Of a stretch of DNA of 64,000 nt, positions 25,372 to 33,825 are shown piece by piece (position 1 is the stretch's first letter; every line of letters begins with the position of its first letter). Location: positions 1,860,001 through 1,924,000 of the forward strand of contig NZ_OZ209244.1 in NCBI RefSeq assembly GCF_964642095.1. The letters run 5' to 3'. A model generated the notes under the pieces. It did not search any database and had not been told where the DNA came from. It saw nothing but the letters and a program-made list of their open reading frames with translations. The stretch comes from Fretibacterium fastidiosum. GTDB lineage: Bacteria; Synergistota; Synergistia; Synergistales; Aminobacteriaceae. The translations under genes and the position numbers were made by a program.

Positions 25372-25687
25372 GCTCAAGCGCCTCCTCAATTAGAAATAGA
25401 CTTTACGATTTTTATATATCTTACTATTTTACAATATATCAAAAGGGTCGATTCCGCAAGGCCGTCCTTCCCCAGCCCTCCCGCGCCAGCACCTCGGCGA
25501 TCGGCACAGACGTGTCGCCTCGCTGACCGGAATTCGGCTTTCAAGCCGGTCCCGTCGCGGAGGGGCCGCCGTCCATTTACGGGGTGGCACCATCGTCTGG
25601 AGGGCGAGCCCTTGAATGGGGCGCAATGTGTTATACTTAACGAGTGTTTACCTGAATTTTTTGAAGGGGTCGGACGGATGGCGAAGG
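25372..25687. other. Divergent intergenic region with AT-rich promoter zone
   Basis: 25395-25440 is strikingly AT-rich in a GC-rich surrounding. On the reverse strand TTGATA followed 18 bases later by TATATA is a likely promoter for the J-like membrane protein. For miaA, TATACT near 25630 is a candidate -10. No gene is supported between them. Confidence 0.5.
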
Positions 25688-26692
25688 GTGGCTGTTCTTT
25701 TGAATAACGGTGAACGGCAGCCTGTCATTGCGCTGATCGGGCCCACGGCTGTGGGCAAGACGGCGCTGAGCTTCGACGTCGCAAAAAAGTTGAACGCGGA
25801 GATCGTCTCGGTGGACTCACGCCAGGTCTACCGCTATATGGACGTGGGCACGGACAAGGCGCCCGCCTCCGTTCGGCGCGAGGTCCCGCACCACATGATC
25901 GACGTCGCGGACCCCGACGTCAGATTTTCCGTGTCCTCGTTCGTGGAAGGCGCGATGGACGCCGTTCGCCGCATCAACGCGCGCGGACGGGTGCCCCTCT
26001 TTGTCGGAGGGACGCCCTTCTACTACAACGCGCTGTTCGGCGCCTCCATGAACGCATCCCTGCCCCATGATTCGGACGTCCGCCGCCGCTACGAGGCCAT
26101 GGCGGAGGCCGAGGGTCCCGCGGCGCTGCACGCACGCCTCATGGAGCTGGACCCCGACACGGCGGGCCGCCTCCACCCCAACGACGTCCTGAGGGTCTCG
26201 CGGGCCCTGGAGATATGGGACCTGACGGGGACGCCGCCCTCGCGGCTCTATGCGGAGGGGACGAAGCTGGATTCGGGACTGGACGTCCTCTACCTCGGTT
26301 TGGTTCGCCCGCGGGAGGACCTGGCCCGGCGCATTGCCCTCCGGCTGCGCGCGGAGTTCGACGGGGGGTTTCCGGAGGAGGTCGCCTGGCTGATCGACCA
26401 CGGCTTTGATGAGCGCTTCCCTCCCATGCGGGGCTTGGGGTACCGCGAGCTTGCGGCCTGGAGGCGGGGGCGGATGACTTTGGACGAGGCCTTTGAGGGA
26501 GCGGGGTGCCGAACGCGCGCCTTTTGTCGAAGGCAGATGACGTGGTTTCGTCATTTTCGGCCCGCCTTGTGGTATGATACGTTCGCCCTGTCCGTCGAGC
26601 GGGTGGAGGAAGCCCTCCTGGAAGCGGCCCTTCGTCACCTGGAGGGACGCCCTGTCGAGGCCGGAGGCTGCGCGGGGGCGCCGGTGTGGTGA
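25688..26692 (+). CDS. miaA: tRNA dimethylallyltransferase
   Basis: About 334 residues. Transfers the dimethylallyl group to A37 of tRNAs that read UNN codons. The P-loop VIALIGPTAVGKT is followed by VDSRQVYRYMDVGTDKA, VPHHMIDV, FVGGTPFYYNALF and the C-terminal GLGYRE and RAFCRRQMTWFR. The frame is open further up, but the -10-like TATACT lies inside that extension, so a downstream start is needed. GTG 25688 and TTG 25700 (AAGGGTGG upstream) are both possible; I use GTG 25688. The stop overlaps the ispH start. Confidence 0.93.
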   Translation: MAVLLNNGERQPVIALIGPTAVGKTALSFDVAKKLNAEIVSVDSRQVYRYMDVGTDKAPASVRREVPHHMIDVADPDVRFSVSSFVEGAMDAVRRINARGRVPLFVGGTPFYYNALFGASMNASLPHDSDVRRRYEAMAEAEGPAALHARLMELDPDTAGRLHPNDVLRVSRALEIWDLTGTPPSRLYAEGTKLDSGLDVLYLGLVRPREDLARRIALRLRAEFDGGFPEEVAWLIDHGFDERFPPMRGLGYRELAAWRRGRMTLDEAFEGAGCRTRAFCRRQMTWFRHFRPALWYDTFALSVERVEEALLEAALRHLEGRPVEAGGCAGAPVW

Positions 26693-27531
26693 AGCAGGTT
26701 GTCATGGCGCTTCACGCCGGCTTCTGCTTCGGCGTGAAGCGAGCGGTGGACGCCATCCTGGAGGCCCTGAAGGAGGGACGGCCCGTGTGGACGATCGGGC
26801 TGCCGATCCACAATCCTCAGGAGGTGGAGCGGCTCAAGGGGATGGGGCTTCGTGTGGCCTTGGACGAGAGCGAGGTCCCGCCGGGGGCGGACGTGTTTAT
26901 CCGAGCGCACGGCGAGCCTCTTGAGGTGCTGGAGGCCCTGAGGAAGAAGGGCGCGCGGGTCTTCGACATGACCTGCCCCTTCGTGGGCCGCGCTCAGAAC
27001 CTCGCCTCCGAGCTGTCTCAGGCGGGGTGGCACGTGGTCCTGCTGGGCGACCGCCAACACCCGGAGATCCGCGGGATCATGGGGCACACGGACGGGCCGT
27101 TGGACGTGGTGAAGGACGAGGACGAGGCGGCCCTCCTGCCGGAGCGGCCCCGCATGGCCCTCATCTCTCAGACCACGCAGCAGGAGGAGCGTCTTGCCGC
27201 CGTGGCGGGGGTGCTGGTCCGGCGCGCGAAGGAGCTTCACGTCTGCAACACGATCTGCCGCGCTACGATGGAGCGCCAGGAAGCGGTGCGGGCGCTTTTG
27301 AAACAGGTGGATGGAATGGTCCTCATCGGCGGACGTGCGAGCGCCAACACGGGCAAGCTGCGGAACATCGCCGAGGCGAACGGCATGGACGTCCTTTGGG
27401 TTGAGGATGCTCAGGAACTGGATGACAGCCGGGGGTGGTTTGAGGGCAGGAACAGGATTGGTATTGCCGCGGGGGCGAGCACGCCCGAGTGGCTTATCAC
27501 AGAAATAAGCAATAAAATCGCGAGAATGTAG
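26689..27531 (+). CDS. ispH: 4-Hydroxy-3-methylbut-2-enyl diphosphate reductase
   Basis: 280 residues, last step of the MEP isoprenoid pathway, making IPP and DMAPP; DMAPP is also the substrate of MiaA encoded just upstream. Three conserved cysteines bind the [4Fe-4S] cluster: HAGFCFGVKRAV, FDMTCPFVGR and HVCNTICRAT. Other landmarks are IGLPIHNPQEVERL, IRAHGEP, GDRQHPEIRGIMG and GGRASANTGKL. GTG 26689 shares GTGA with the miaA stop. The rpsA gene follows 24 bases downstream. IspH and S1 are fused or adjacent in many Firmicutes, so this order is ancestral rather than odd. Confidence 0.95.
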   Translation: MKQVVMALHAGFCFGVKRAVDAILEALKEGRPVWTIGLPIHNPQEVERLKGMGLRVALDESEVPPGADVFIRAHGEPLEVLEALRKKGARVFDMTCPFVGRAQNLASELSQAGWHVVLLGDRQHPEIRGIMGHTDGPLDVVKDEDEAALLPERPRMALISQTTQQEERLAAVAGVLVRRAKELHVCNTICRATMERQEAVRALLKQVDGMVLIGGRASANTGKLRNIAEANGMDVLWVEDAQELDDSRGWFEGRNRIGIAAGASTPEWLITEISNKIARM

Positions 27532-27555
27532 GCAGGCAAGGGGGATAAGTGGGTT

Positions 27556-29106
27556 ATGGAACAGGAAATGAACAGGGATATGGAACTGGAGCAGGCTGCA
27601 CAGAGCGACGGGCAGGAGATGGATCAGGGCAAGCTGATGGAGGAGTACGACGTAGCGACGCGCCTTCATCCGGGCGAGATCATCAAGGACGGCACCGTCG
27701 TCGCTGAGACGGAGAACGGCTGGCTCGTCGATGTCGGCTATAAGTGCGAAGGGTTGCTCCCCGAAAAGGAGTGGACGCACCGCATCCTCATCGAGGACGT
27801 GGAGAAGCCGAAGACGGGCGACAAGATCGAGGTCCAGGTGGTCAAGATCCGCGACGGCGAGGAGGCACAGCTTCTTCTGAGCCGGTGGCGCAGCGAGTTC
27901 GACCGTCGATGGGCTGAGCTCGAGGCCCTGCTTGAGGGGAACGAGACGGTTCAGGTGAAGGGGCTCCGCAAGGTCAAGGGCGGCCTGATGGTGGAGTGCT
28001 GCGGCCTGGAGGGCTTCATCCCCATGTCCCATATCGCCGAGAACGGCCGAGGCTCCAACCTGTCGAGCTTCATCGACGAGACCTTTGAGGTCAAGCCCCT
28101 GGAGCGGGACAAGCGGAAGCATCGTCTGGTCTTTTCCCGTAAGGACCTCGTGGCGAAGGAAAACGCCGAGAAGCGTGCGAAGTTCTACGACGAAGTCCAC
28201 GAGGGCGACGTCCTGGAGGGCGAGGTCAGCAGCATCACGGACTTCGGCATCTTCGTGAACCTCAAGGGCGCCATGGACGGCCTCGTCCACGTCAGCGAGA
28301 TCACGTGGAAGCGCAACGTCCGCATCCGCGACCTCTACAAGAAGGGCGACAAGGTCACCGTCAAAGTCATTGGCCTCGACAAGGAGAAGGACCGCATCTC
28401 CCTGAGCATCAAGCAGGTTCAGGGAGACCCCTGGCTGACCGCCGGCGAGCGGATCCACAAGGGCGACGTCATGAAGGGCGTCGTCACCAATGTGACGGAC
28501 TTCGGGGCGTTCGTCGAGCTGGAGCCGGGCATCGAGGGCCTGATCCACATCGGCGACATCAGCTGGGCCCGCATCAAGCATCCGAGGGACACCTTCCGCA
28601 AGGGGCAGGAGGTGGAGGTCCTGGTGATGGATATAGCCCTGAGCGAGGACCCGAAGAAGTGCCGCATCAGCTTGGGCTACAAGCAGCTCAACGACCCGTG
28701 GAAGGACATCGACAAGCGCTACGCCGTCGGCCAGGACCTCAAGGTCAAGGTCGTGCGCCTCGCGGAGTTCGGTGCCTTCGTGGAGGCGGAGGAGGGCGTG
28801 GAGGCCCTTATCCACATCTCTCAGCTCAGCAACAGGCGCGTCGAGAAGCCGGGCGACGTGCTGCATGAGGGGCAGGAGGTCGTGGCCCGCATGATCGAGG
28901 TCAACCCCGAACAGCGCAGGATGCGCCTCTCCCTGAGCGCCCTGGAGGAACCGACGGAGCCCCAGCAGCCCAAGCGCGACGAGCGCCAGCAGCACCGGAA
29001 GGAGTCCCGCGAGGATCGCCGTTCCAACGCAGGCGACGCGGGGCTGGACGAGGGCGGCCTGTACCAGAACCCCTTTGCCGAGGCCTTCAAGGACAAGAAC
29101 TTCTAA
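27556..29106 (+). CDS. rpsA: 30S ribosomal protein S1 (five S1 domains)
   Basis: 516 residues. An acidic, Gln-rich N-terminus precedes S1/OB domains, about residues 40-110, 125-195, 210-283, 297-370 and 385-455. The last three are canonical (TDFGIFVNLKGAMDGLVHVS, TDFGAFVELEPGIEGLIHIG, AEFGAFVEAEEGVEALIHIS). The tail is charged and rich in Arg, Glu and Gln, ending AEAFKDKNF. S1 helps mRNA bind the 30S subunit. It completes a miaA-ispH-rpsA operon. The stop TAA is the first three bases of repeat family B copy 2, so the element inserted at, or rebuilt, the end of the gene. Confidence 0.93.
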   Translation: MEQEMNRDMELEQAAQSDGQEMDQGKLMEEYDVATRLHPGEIIKDGTVVAETENGWLVDVGYKCEGLLPEKEWTHRILIEDVEKPKTGDKIEVQVVKIRDGEEAQLLLSRWRSEFDRRWAELEALLEGNETVQVKGLRKVKGGLMVECCGLEGFIPMSHIAENGRGSNLSSFIDETFEVKPLERDKRKHRLVFSRKDLVAKENAEKRAKFYDEVHEGDVLEGEVSSITDFGIFVNLKGAMDGLVHVSEITWKRNVRIRDLYKKGDKVTVKVIGLDKEKDRISLSIKQVQGDPWLTAGERIHKGDVMKGVVTNVTDFGAFVELEPGIEGLIHIGDISWARIKHPRDTFRKGQEVEVLVMDIALSEDPKKCRISLGYKQLNDPWKDIDKRYAVGQDLKVKVVRLAEFGAFVEAEEGVEALIHISQLSNRRVEKPGDVLHEGQEVVARMIEVNPEQRRMRLSLSALEEPTEPQQPKRDERQQHRKESREDRRSNAGDAGLDEGGLYQNPFAEAFKDKNF

Positions 29107-29363
29107 GGAAACACTGATTAAGTCGTTGAGAACTGTCAACCGTATGGGCTCCCTTCAGTGCCTGAAACTTCATCAGGCCGCGCGAAGCACGTGGGGATTG
29201 GGACTGACGGCCCGTGAGCGCTAGCGAACGGCTGCCGGAAGGCTCCCCGAAGTGGGGGGCGTAGCCCCATTTTAAATTATAGGGAAGCGCTGAAGGATAC
29301 CCTTTGTTTGATGATCCTTGATTGCTTTCAACAACTTTTGAGGATTAATCAGCACTTCCCTAA
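29104..29363 (+). repeat. MITE-like repeat family B, copy 2
   Basis: About 260 bases, starting TAAGGAAACACTGATTAAG and ending GATTAATCAGCACTTCCCTA. It matches copy 1 (22018-22295) almost throughout in the same orientation. It starts at the rpsA stop codon. Confidence 0.9.
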
Positions 29364-29401
29364 AAGACGAGACGACGGCGTTTGCCGTAAGCGGAAACTC
29401 G

Positions 29402-29427
29402 AAGGGGCGGCCGGTCCGCCCCTTTTT
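29402..29427 (+). terminator. Rho-independent terminator of the miaA-ispH-rpsA operon
   Basis: Stem AAGGGGCGG / CCGCCCCTT with loop CCGGT, followed by TTTTTG. It now lies beyond the inserted repeat, about 300 bases from the rpsA stop. Confidence 0.8.
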
Positions 29428-29490
29428 GTATCTGCCCCTCACGTTCGGGGGACGGTAAGGGGGAACGCTATGCAGAGGAGGCGAGGACAG

Positions 29491-30648
29491 GTGGCGAACC
29501 TCTTTGACTACCTTGAGTGGCGGGGCGACGTCCCCTTCTCCGTGGACCCGTTCAACGAGGTGGACAACCTCGTCCTCTCCGAGCTGGCGTATGCGGACTT
29601 CGAGGGCGTCGTGACGCCGCAGGACGAGCCCGTCCCCGTCCGCGCGGTTCGCGACCGGTACTTCCGCCTGCACACGCGCGAGGAGGTGCGGGCCAGGAGG
29701 ACCTTTATCGGCCCCGCCCCGTTGCTCCTGGACCCGCTTGCGGACTCCGTCCGGTATCGGGACATGCGGATGGCCTGGTACTGCAACCACATCTCTATGG
29801 AAGAGGTCGCGCAGATGGCGGCCGTTACGCTGTGGCCCGGCGACGGCACGGTCTATGCAGCCTTCCGCGGCACCGACAACAGCCTCGTCGGGTGGAGGGA
29901 GGACTGCACCTTCAGTTACCTGGCCGAGACGCCCGGTCAGAGAATGGCCGTAGAGTACCTGAACGACCACTTTCGAGACGGCTCCCTGCCCCTCCGCGTG
30001 GGAGGGCACTCCAAGGGCGGCAACTTCGCCGTCTACGCCTCCGTCCTCTGCGATGAGGGGATCAGAAAGAGGATTCGGAACGTGTTCACCAACGACGGCC
30101 CCGGCCTCGCGAGCGCCGTCACGCGACTGCCGGCCTATCGGGATATCGCTCCCCGGATCGTCAGCATCATCCCGGAGAACTCCCTCGTCGGCATCCTGAT
30201 GGACAGCGCCGTGGAGCACAGGATCGTCCGGAGTTCCAACGCGGGGCCGACCGCGCACGACGCGCTGTCCTGGCTGGTCAGGGGGAACCGTTTTCTCCCG
30301 GCGGAGGGGAGGAGCGGCTTCAGCGTGTTCTTCGAGCGATCCGTGCGGGCCTGGCTTGCGGACCTCTCGGATGAGGAGAAGCGCCGCTTCGTCGAATCCG
30401 TCTTTGGCGTCCTGGAGTCCACGGGGGCCCTGACCCTGGAGGAGATGCGCCAAACTCCGCTGCGGAGCGCTCTCGCCATCCTCAAAGCCGCGCGGGCCCT
30501 CTCTTCCGATCGGCAGAGGCAGGTCCGTGCGGTCCTGGCGCGACTGGCCGAAAAGGGCGGGACGGTCTTCGCTCAGGCGTTCGGCGGGAGCGCGGCGAAG
30601 CTGCAACGGCGTCTGTCCGCGTGGCTGAGGGGCGACCCGAAAGGCTGA
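29491..30648 (+). CDS. Mbeg1-like (DUF2974) alpha/beta-hydrolase
   Basis: 385 residues. The start MANLFDYLEWRGDVPFSVDP and FNEVDNLVLSELAYADFEG are typical of the DUF2974/Mbeg1 family. AAFRGTDNSLVGWREDC supplies the oxyanion region, and the nucleophile elbow VGGHSKGGNFAVYAS contains the catalytic Ser in GHSKG. FTNDGPGL and PENSLVGIL are further family blocks. Such lipase-fold proteins are presumed intracellular hydrolases with unknown substrates. GTG 29491 is preferred because AGGAGG is 9 bases upstream; ATG 29470 lacks a good site and adds seven residues that include this SD. It is a single gene with a preceding terminator. Confidence 0.82.
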   Translation: MANLFDYLEWRGDVPFSVDPFNEVDNLVLSELAYADFEGVVTPQDEPVPVRAVRDRYFRLHTREEVRARRTFIGPAPLLLDPLADSVRYRDMRMAWYCNHISMEEVAQMAAVTLWPGDGTVYAAFRGTDNSLVGWREDCTFSYLAETPGQRMAVEYLNDHFRDGSLPLRVGGHSKGGNFAVYASVLCDEGIRKRIRNVFTNDGPGLASAVTRLPAYRDIAPRIVSIIPENSLVGILMDSAVEHRIVRSSNAGPTAHDALSWLVRGNRFLPAEGRSGFSVFFERSVRAWLADLSDEEKRRFVESVFGVLESTGALTLEEMRQTPLRSALAILKAARALSSDRQRQVRAVLARLAEKGGTVFAQAFGGSAAKLQRRLSAWLRGDPKG

Positions 30649-30711
30649 TGGTGACGCTTCCTTCCCTGTCTTCCCTTTGATTTCGTCGACGTCAATAGCC
30701 AGAGAAAAACA

Positions 30712-30880
30712 AATTCGCAGGCAAAATTTTAAACGTGCGACGGACACCGGTTTTATGCGTTTTCTGCCGCACCGGACGGGTGCAGGGTCAAAGTCGGCTT
30801 ACCTGTACAACGACGGGCTTGAGCCTCGATCAAGTTGTCGCAACCTGTGGATTGGGGCCCTCCTGGATGCGTTGACTTCC
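30712..30880 (+). other. Conserved intergenic element, copy 1
   Basis: Blocks CGCAGGCAAAATTTTAAACG, ACCGGTTTTATGCGTTTT and CAACCTGTGGATTGGGG recur with about the same spacing on the opposite strand at 43395-43545. Both copies are non-coding by any consistent frame. Conserved blocks with variable spacers suggest a structured RNA or an old mobile element; I could not match a known RNA family. Confidence 0.55.
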
Positions 30881-30939
30881 CCGAACGAAGAACATAAAAT
30901 GAAGGGCGCAGCGTTGTCTGAAGGGGCGTGACCGCCCCC

Positions 30940-31213
30940 GTTCAGCCTGCGCATCCGAAGGATCGAGCTGGAGGTGAGTTCATGGACGGCGGCGGCAGTC
31001 AAAGCGACGGACAAGGCGTTCCCTTATCGCACAGAATCGCGCGGCCCGGCGCCGTTCGCCCCTGACCGTCGGCCCCGGAAAACGCGGAACGTCATCGTCC
31101 CTCCCCGTGCGGCGCAGCCGGGGGCTCCGTCCCTTCTGCCTTGCGCCCACGTTGCAGCGGCCCCGACGGGGGTCCGCTCATTGCCTTTAGTCTTTTAAGG
31201 AGGCGTGGGACCA
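30940..31213 (+). promoter_or_regulatory. mgtE leader, possible Mg2+-sensing M-box (weak)
   Basis: About 270 GC-rich, non-coding bases precede mgtE. GGAGGTGAGTTCATGGACGG followed by GGCGGCAGTC, AAAGCGACGG and AAGGCGTTCCC (30970-31025) vaguely follows the order of conserved M-box (ykoK) blocks. M-boxes commonly control mgtE. The match is partial and I would not rely on it without a covariance search. AAGGAGGCG at the end is the mgtE ribosome-binding site. Confidence 0.25.
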
Positions 31214-32635
31214 ATGGACCATACGCGCACCATCCCTGCCGAGGAGAGCGCCTCCACGGCACAGCACCCCAACTACGAGGAGAAAATCGCTCAGGTGGTG
31301 CGGGGGAACCTGACCCCGAAGATCATGCGGGAGCAGCTCCTCACCTATCACGAGAACGACGTCGCCGCCGCCCTGGACCTCTTGAAGAAGGAGGACCGCT
31401 ACCGGCTTTACAGCGTCCTGAATCCCGAAACCCTGGCGGACGTCCTGGAGTACTCCGAGAAGATCAACGAGTACGTCGGCGAGCTCAACCTCAGGAAGAG
31501 GGCGGAGGTGCTGGCGCACCTCGAGCCCTCGGTGGCCGTCGATTACCTCCAGGAGGTCGAGAAGGGAGAACGCGCCGCCATCATCGACCTGATGCCGGAC
31601 GACGCGAAGCAGGAGATATCCCTTCTGAGCTCCTTTGACGAGGACGAGATCGGCAGCCGGATGACGACGAACTTCGTCATGATCCACATGGGGATCAGCG
31701 TGCGCCAGGCGATGCGCGAGCTGGTGGAGCAGGCCGCGGACAACGACAACATCTCCACGATCTACGTGGCGGACGACGACGGGATATTTGCGGGAGCCAT
31801 CGACCTGAAGTCCCTGATCATCGCGCGGGAGGGGACGGAGCTGGACTCCATCATCATGACCTCCTACCCCTACGTCTACGCGAACGAGCTGATCGAGGAC
31901 TGCATCGAGCGCATCAAGGACTACTCCGAGGACTCGATCCCCGTGCTGGACCAGGAGAACCGGCTGAAGGGGGTCCTCACGGCGCAGGACGTGGCCGAGC
32001 TCATCGACGACGAGATGGGGGAGGACTACGCCAGGCTGGCCGGTCTGACGGCGGAGGAGGACCTTCAGGAGCCCCTCTCGATGAGCATCGTCAAACGCCT
32101 GCCCTGGCTCCTGGTGCTGCTGGGCCTGGGGCTGGTGGTGTCGAGCGTCGTGGGCCTCTTTGAGGCGGTCGCCGCGGGGCTGACGATCATCGTCGCCTTC
32201 CAGTCACTCATTTTGGACATGGCGGGCAACGTCGGAACCCAGTCCCTCGCCGTCACCATCCGCGTTCTGATGGACGACCAGTGTACCGGGCGGCAGAAGC
32301 TCTACCTCGTCGCGAAGGAGGCGAAGATCGGGCTCTGCAACGGGCTGATCCTGGGGTCCCTCTCGATCCTCTTCATCGGCCTCTACCTCCTCCTCGTCAA
32401 GGGGGAGGCGGCACACTTCGCGTTCTCGATCTCGCTCTGCGCCGGGGCGGCGCTGGCTCTCTCCATGTCCCTGTCCAGCATCTCCGGGACGACGATCCCC
32501 ATCCTCTTCAAAGGGCTTGGCGTGGACCCGGCCGTGGCGTCGGGCCCGCTCATCACGACGGTCAACGACCTGATCGCCGTGGTGACGTACTACGGGCTGG
32601 CCGAGGGGCTCCTGCGCGGGGTTCTGGGGGGCTGA
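31214..32635 (+). CDS. mgtE: Magnesium transporter MgtE
   Basis: 473 residues. Order of domains: MgtE N domain (about 35-135, repeated helices such as LADVLEYSEKINEYVGEL), two CBS domains (about 140-265: MTTNFVMIHMGISVRQAMRE and YVYANELIEDCIERIKDYSE), a connecting helix, and a five-TM channel domain (about 290-473) with FQSLILDMAGNVGTQS, the family pore signature. A Mg2+-gated inner-membrane channel. ATG 31214 is used because AGGAGG is 10 bases upstream. A long leader precedes it and a strong bidirectional terminator follows. Confidence 0.95.
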   Translation: MDHTRTIPAEESASTAQHPNYEEKIAQVVRGNLTPKIMREQLLTYHENDVAAALDLLKKEDRYRLYSVLNPETLADVLEYSEKINEYVGELNLRKRAEVLAHLEPSVAVDYLQEVEKGERAAIIDLMPDDAKQEISLLSSFDEDEIGSRMTTNFVMIHMGISVRQAMRELVEQAADNDNISTIYVADDDGIFAGAIDLKSLIIAREGTELDSIIMTSYPYVYANELIEDCIERIKDYSEDSIPVLDQENRLKGVLTAQDVAELIDDEMGEDYARLAGLTAEEDLQEPLSMSIVKRLPWLLVLLGLGLVVSSVVGLFEAVAAGLTIIVAFQSLILDMAGNVGTQSLAVTIRVLMDDQCTGRQKLYLVAKEAKIGLCNGLILGSLSILFIGLYLLLVKGEAAHFAFSISLCAGAALALSMSLSSISGTTIPILFKGLGVDPAVASGPLITTVNDLIAVVTYYGLAEGLLRGVLGG

Positions 32636-32655
32636 GGGGTTGCGAAGGCCTCGTC

Positions 32656-32697
32656 GAAGGTTGGTGCCCGGCCCCAGGGGGGCGGGCACCAACCTTC
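32656..32697. terminator. Bidirectional terminator between mgtE and the EamA gene
   Basis: Perfect 15-bp stem GAAGGTTGGTGCCCG / CGGGCACCAACCTTC. It overlaps the stop codon of the converging EamA gene and probably serves both. Confidence 0.75.
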
Positions 32698-33637
32698 AGG
32701 CGTAGCGAACGTCCTCGCCCTGACCGGCGGCGGCCCCTTTGGGGGCCGGTTTGCCCCTGGCGACGAAGAGGACGCTGAGGAGGATCAGGGCCGCGCCGGC
32801 GTAGCCTCTGGCGTCCAGCGTCTCCCGCAGAAAGAGGAAGGCGAGGAGCGCGGAGAACACGGGCTCCATGGCGAAGAGCAGCCCTGCGTGCTCCGGCGTC
32901 GTGTACCTTTGGGCCACGGGCTGAAGAACGAAGCCGAAGGCGCTGCAAAGGAGGGCGAGCCCGAGGACTGCGGCCCACTGGGCGGCGTTCGCCGGCCAGG
33001 CGGGGACCTCCAGCAGTAAGGAGGCGACGAATCCCAACAGGGCCGCGAAGGCGAGCTGCCAGACCCCCAGGAGAAGCCCGTCCTCCTGGTGGGTGAAGAT
33101 GTCCGTCAGGAGGATTTGACAGGCGTACAGCAGGGCTCCGCCCAGGCAGAGGAGCTCGCCCCATTGCAGCGTCATGGCATCCCGAAGGGTCAGGAGGCCA
33201 ATGCCCGACATCACAGCAGCCGTCCCGACCACGGTGGCGGCGTCGGGGGCCTTCCGCCGGAAGATCGCCTGGAGGAGGGGGACGAACACGACCGTCGCGC
33301 TGGTCAGGAACCCCGCTGCGGAGGCCGAGGTGGTCCTGAGCCCGTACATCAGGAAGGCGAAGAGTCCGAACAGGAACAGCCCCAGGATCGCTCCGTGCCG
33401 GAGGGTGCGTGACGTGGTGCGGCGAAGCTGCCGCGCGAAGATCAGCGCCACCGTCAGGAAAGCGATGCCGAAGCGCAGAGCGATCATTGAAAGGGGAGGG
33501 ATTCCCTCAAGCCCCATCTTCATCAGGAGGTAGGAACTCCCCCACGCCATGGCCACCAGCCCCAGCGCCGCATCCGCCCTCTGCTGCGTCCAGCGGATTC
33601 CCCGCGGCCCTGCCACAAAACTCGTCAGCGTCCTCAT
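32696..33637 (-). CDS. EamA/DMT family transporter (drug/metabolite exporter)
   Basis: 313 residues with ten predicted membrane helices and two EamA repeats (about 15-145 and 160-290). Typical segments: GLVAMAWGSSYLLMKMGLEG, ALRFGIAFLTVALIFA, SASAAGFLTSATVVFVPLLQ, ALLYACQILLTDIFTHQE, MEPVFSALLAFLFLRETLDA. Members export amino acids or other metabolites. The frame is open much further up, but AAAGGAG 8 bases before ATG 33637 fixes the start. A LysR-type regulator is divergently transcribed from the same intergenic region, the common arrangement for a regulator controlling its neighbour. Confidence 0.88.
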   Translation of the reverse strand: MRTLTSFVAGPRGIRWTQQRADAALGLVAMAWGSSYLLMKMGLEGIPPLSMIALRFGIAFLTVALIFARQLRRTTSRTLRHGAILGLFLFGLFAFLMYGLRTTSASAAGFLTSATVVFVPLLQAIFRRKAPDAATVVGTAAVMSGIGLLTLRDAMTLQWGELLCLGGALLYACQILLTDIFTHQEDGLLLGVWQLAFAALLGFVASLLLEVPAWPANAAQWAAVLGLALLCSAFGFVLQPVAQRYTTPEHAGLLFAMEPVFSALLAFLFLRETLDARGYAGAALILLSVLFVARGKPAPKGAAAGQGEDVRYA

Positions 33638-33825
33638 GCTCATCGCTCCTTTTGCCCCGAAACGACCAAAAAAGCCCGGACTGCGGGCCCCTTTCCACGT
33701 TCTCCTGCACCGGCGGGCTCGGAGGACCCGTGCACTTATCCTTAGTTTTATGATAGGGGACGGCTTGTTATTTTGAAATAGAATGTTTATACTGCCCGAC
33801 AATACATCATGTAATGGGTGAGGCC

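Noticed and set aside
26635..29139. 834-codon open frame antisense to ispH and rpsA
   Set aside because: High-GC shadow of two certain genes; repetitive Leu/Val/Asp composition and no start signals.
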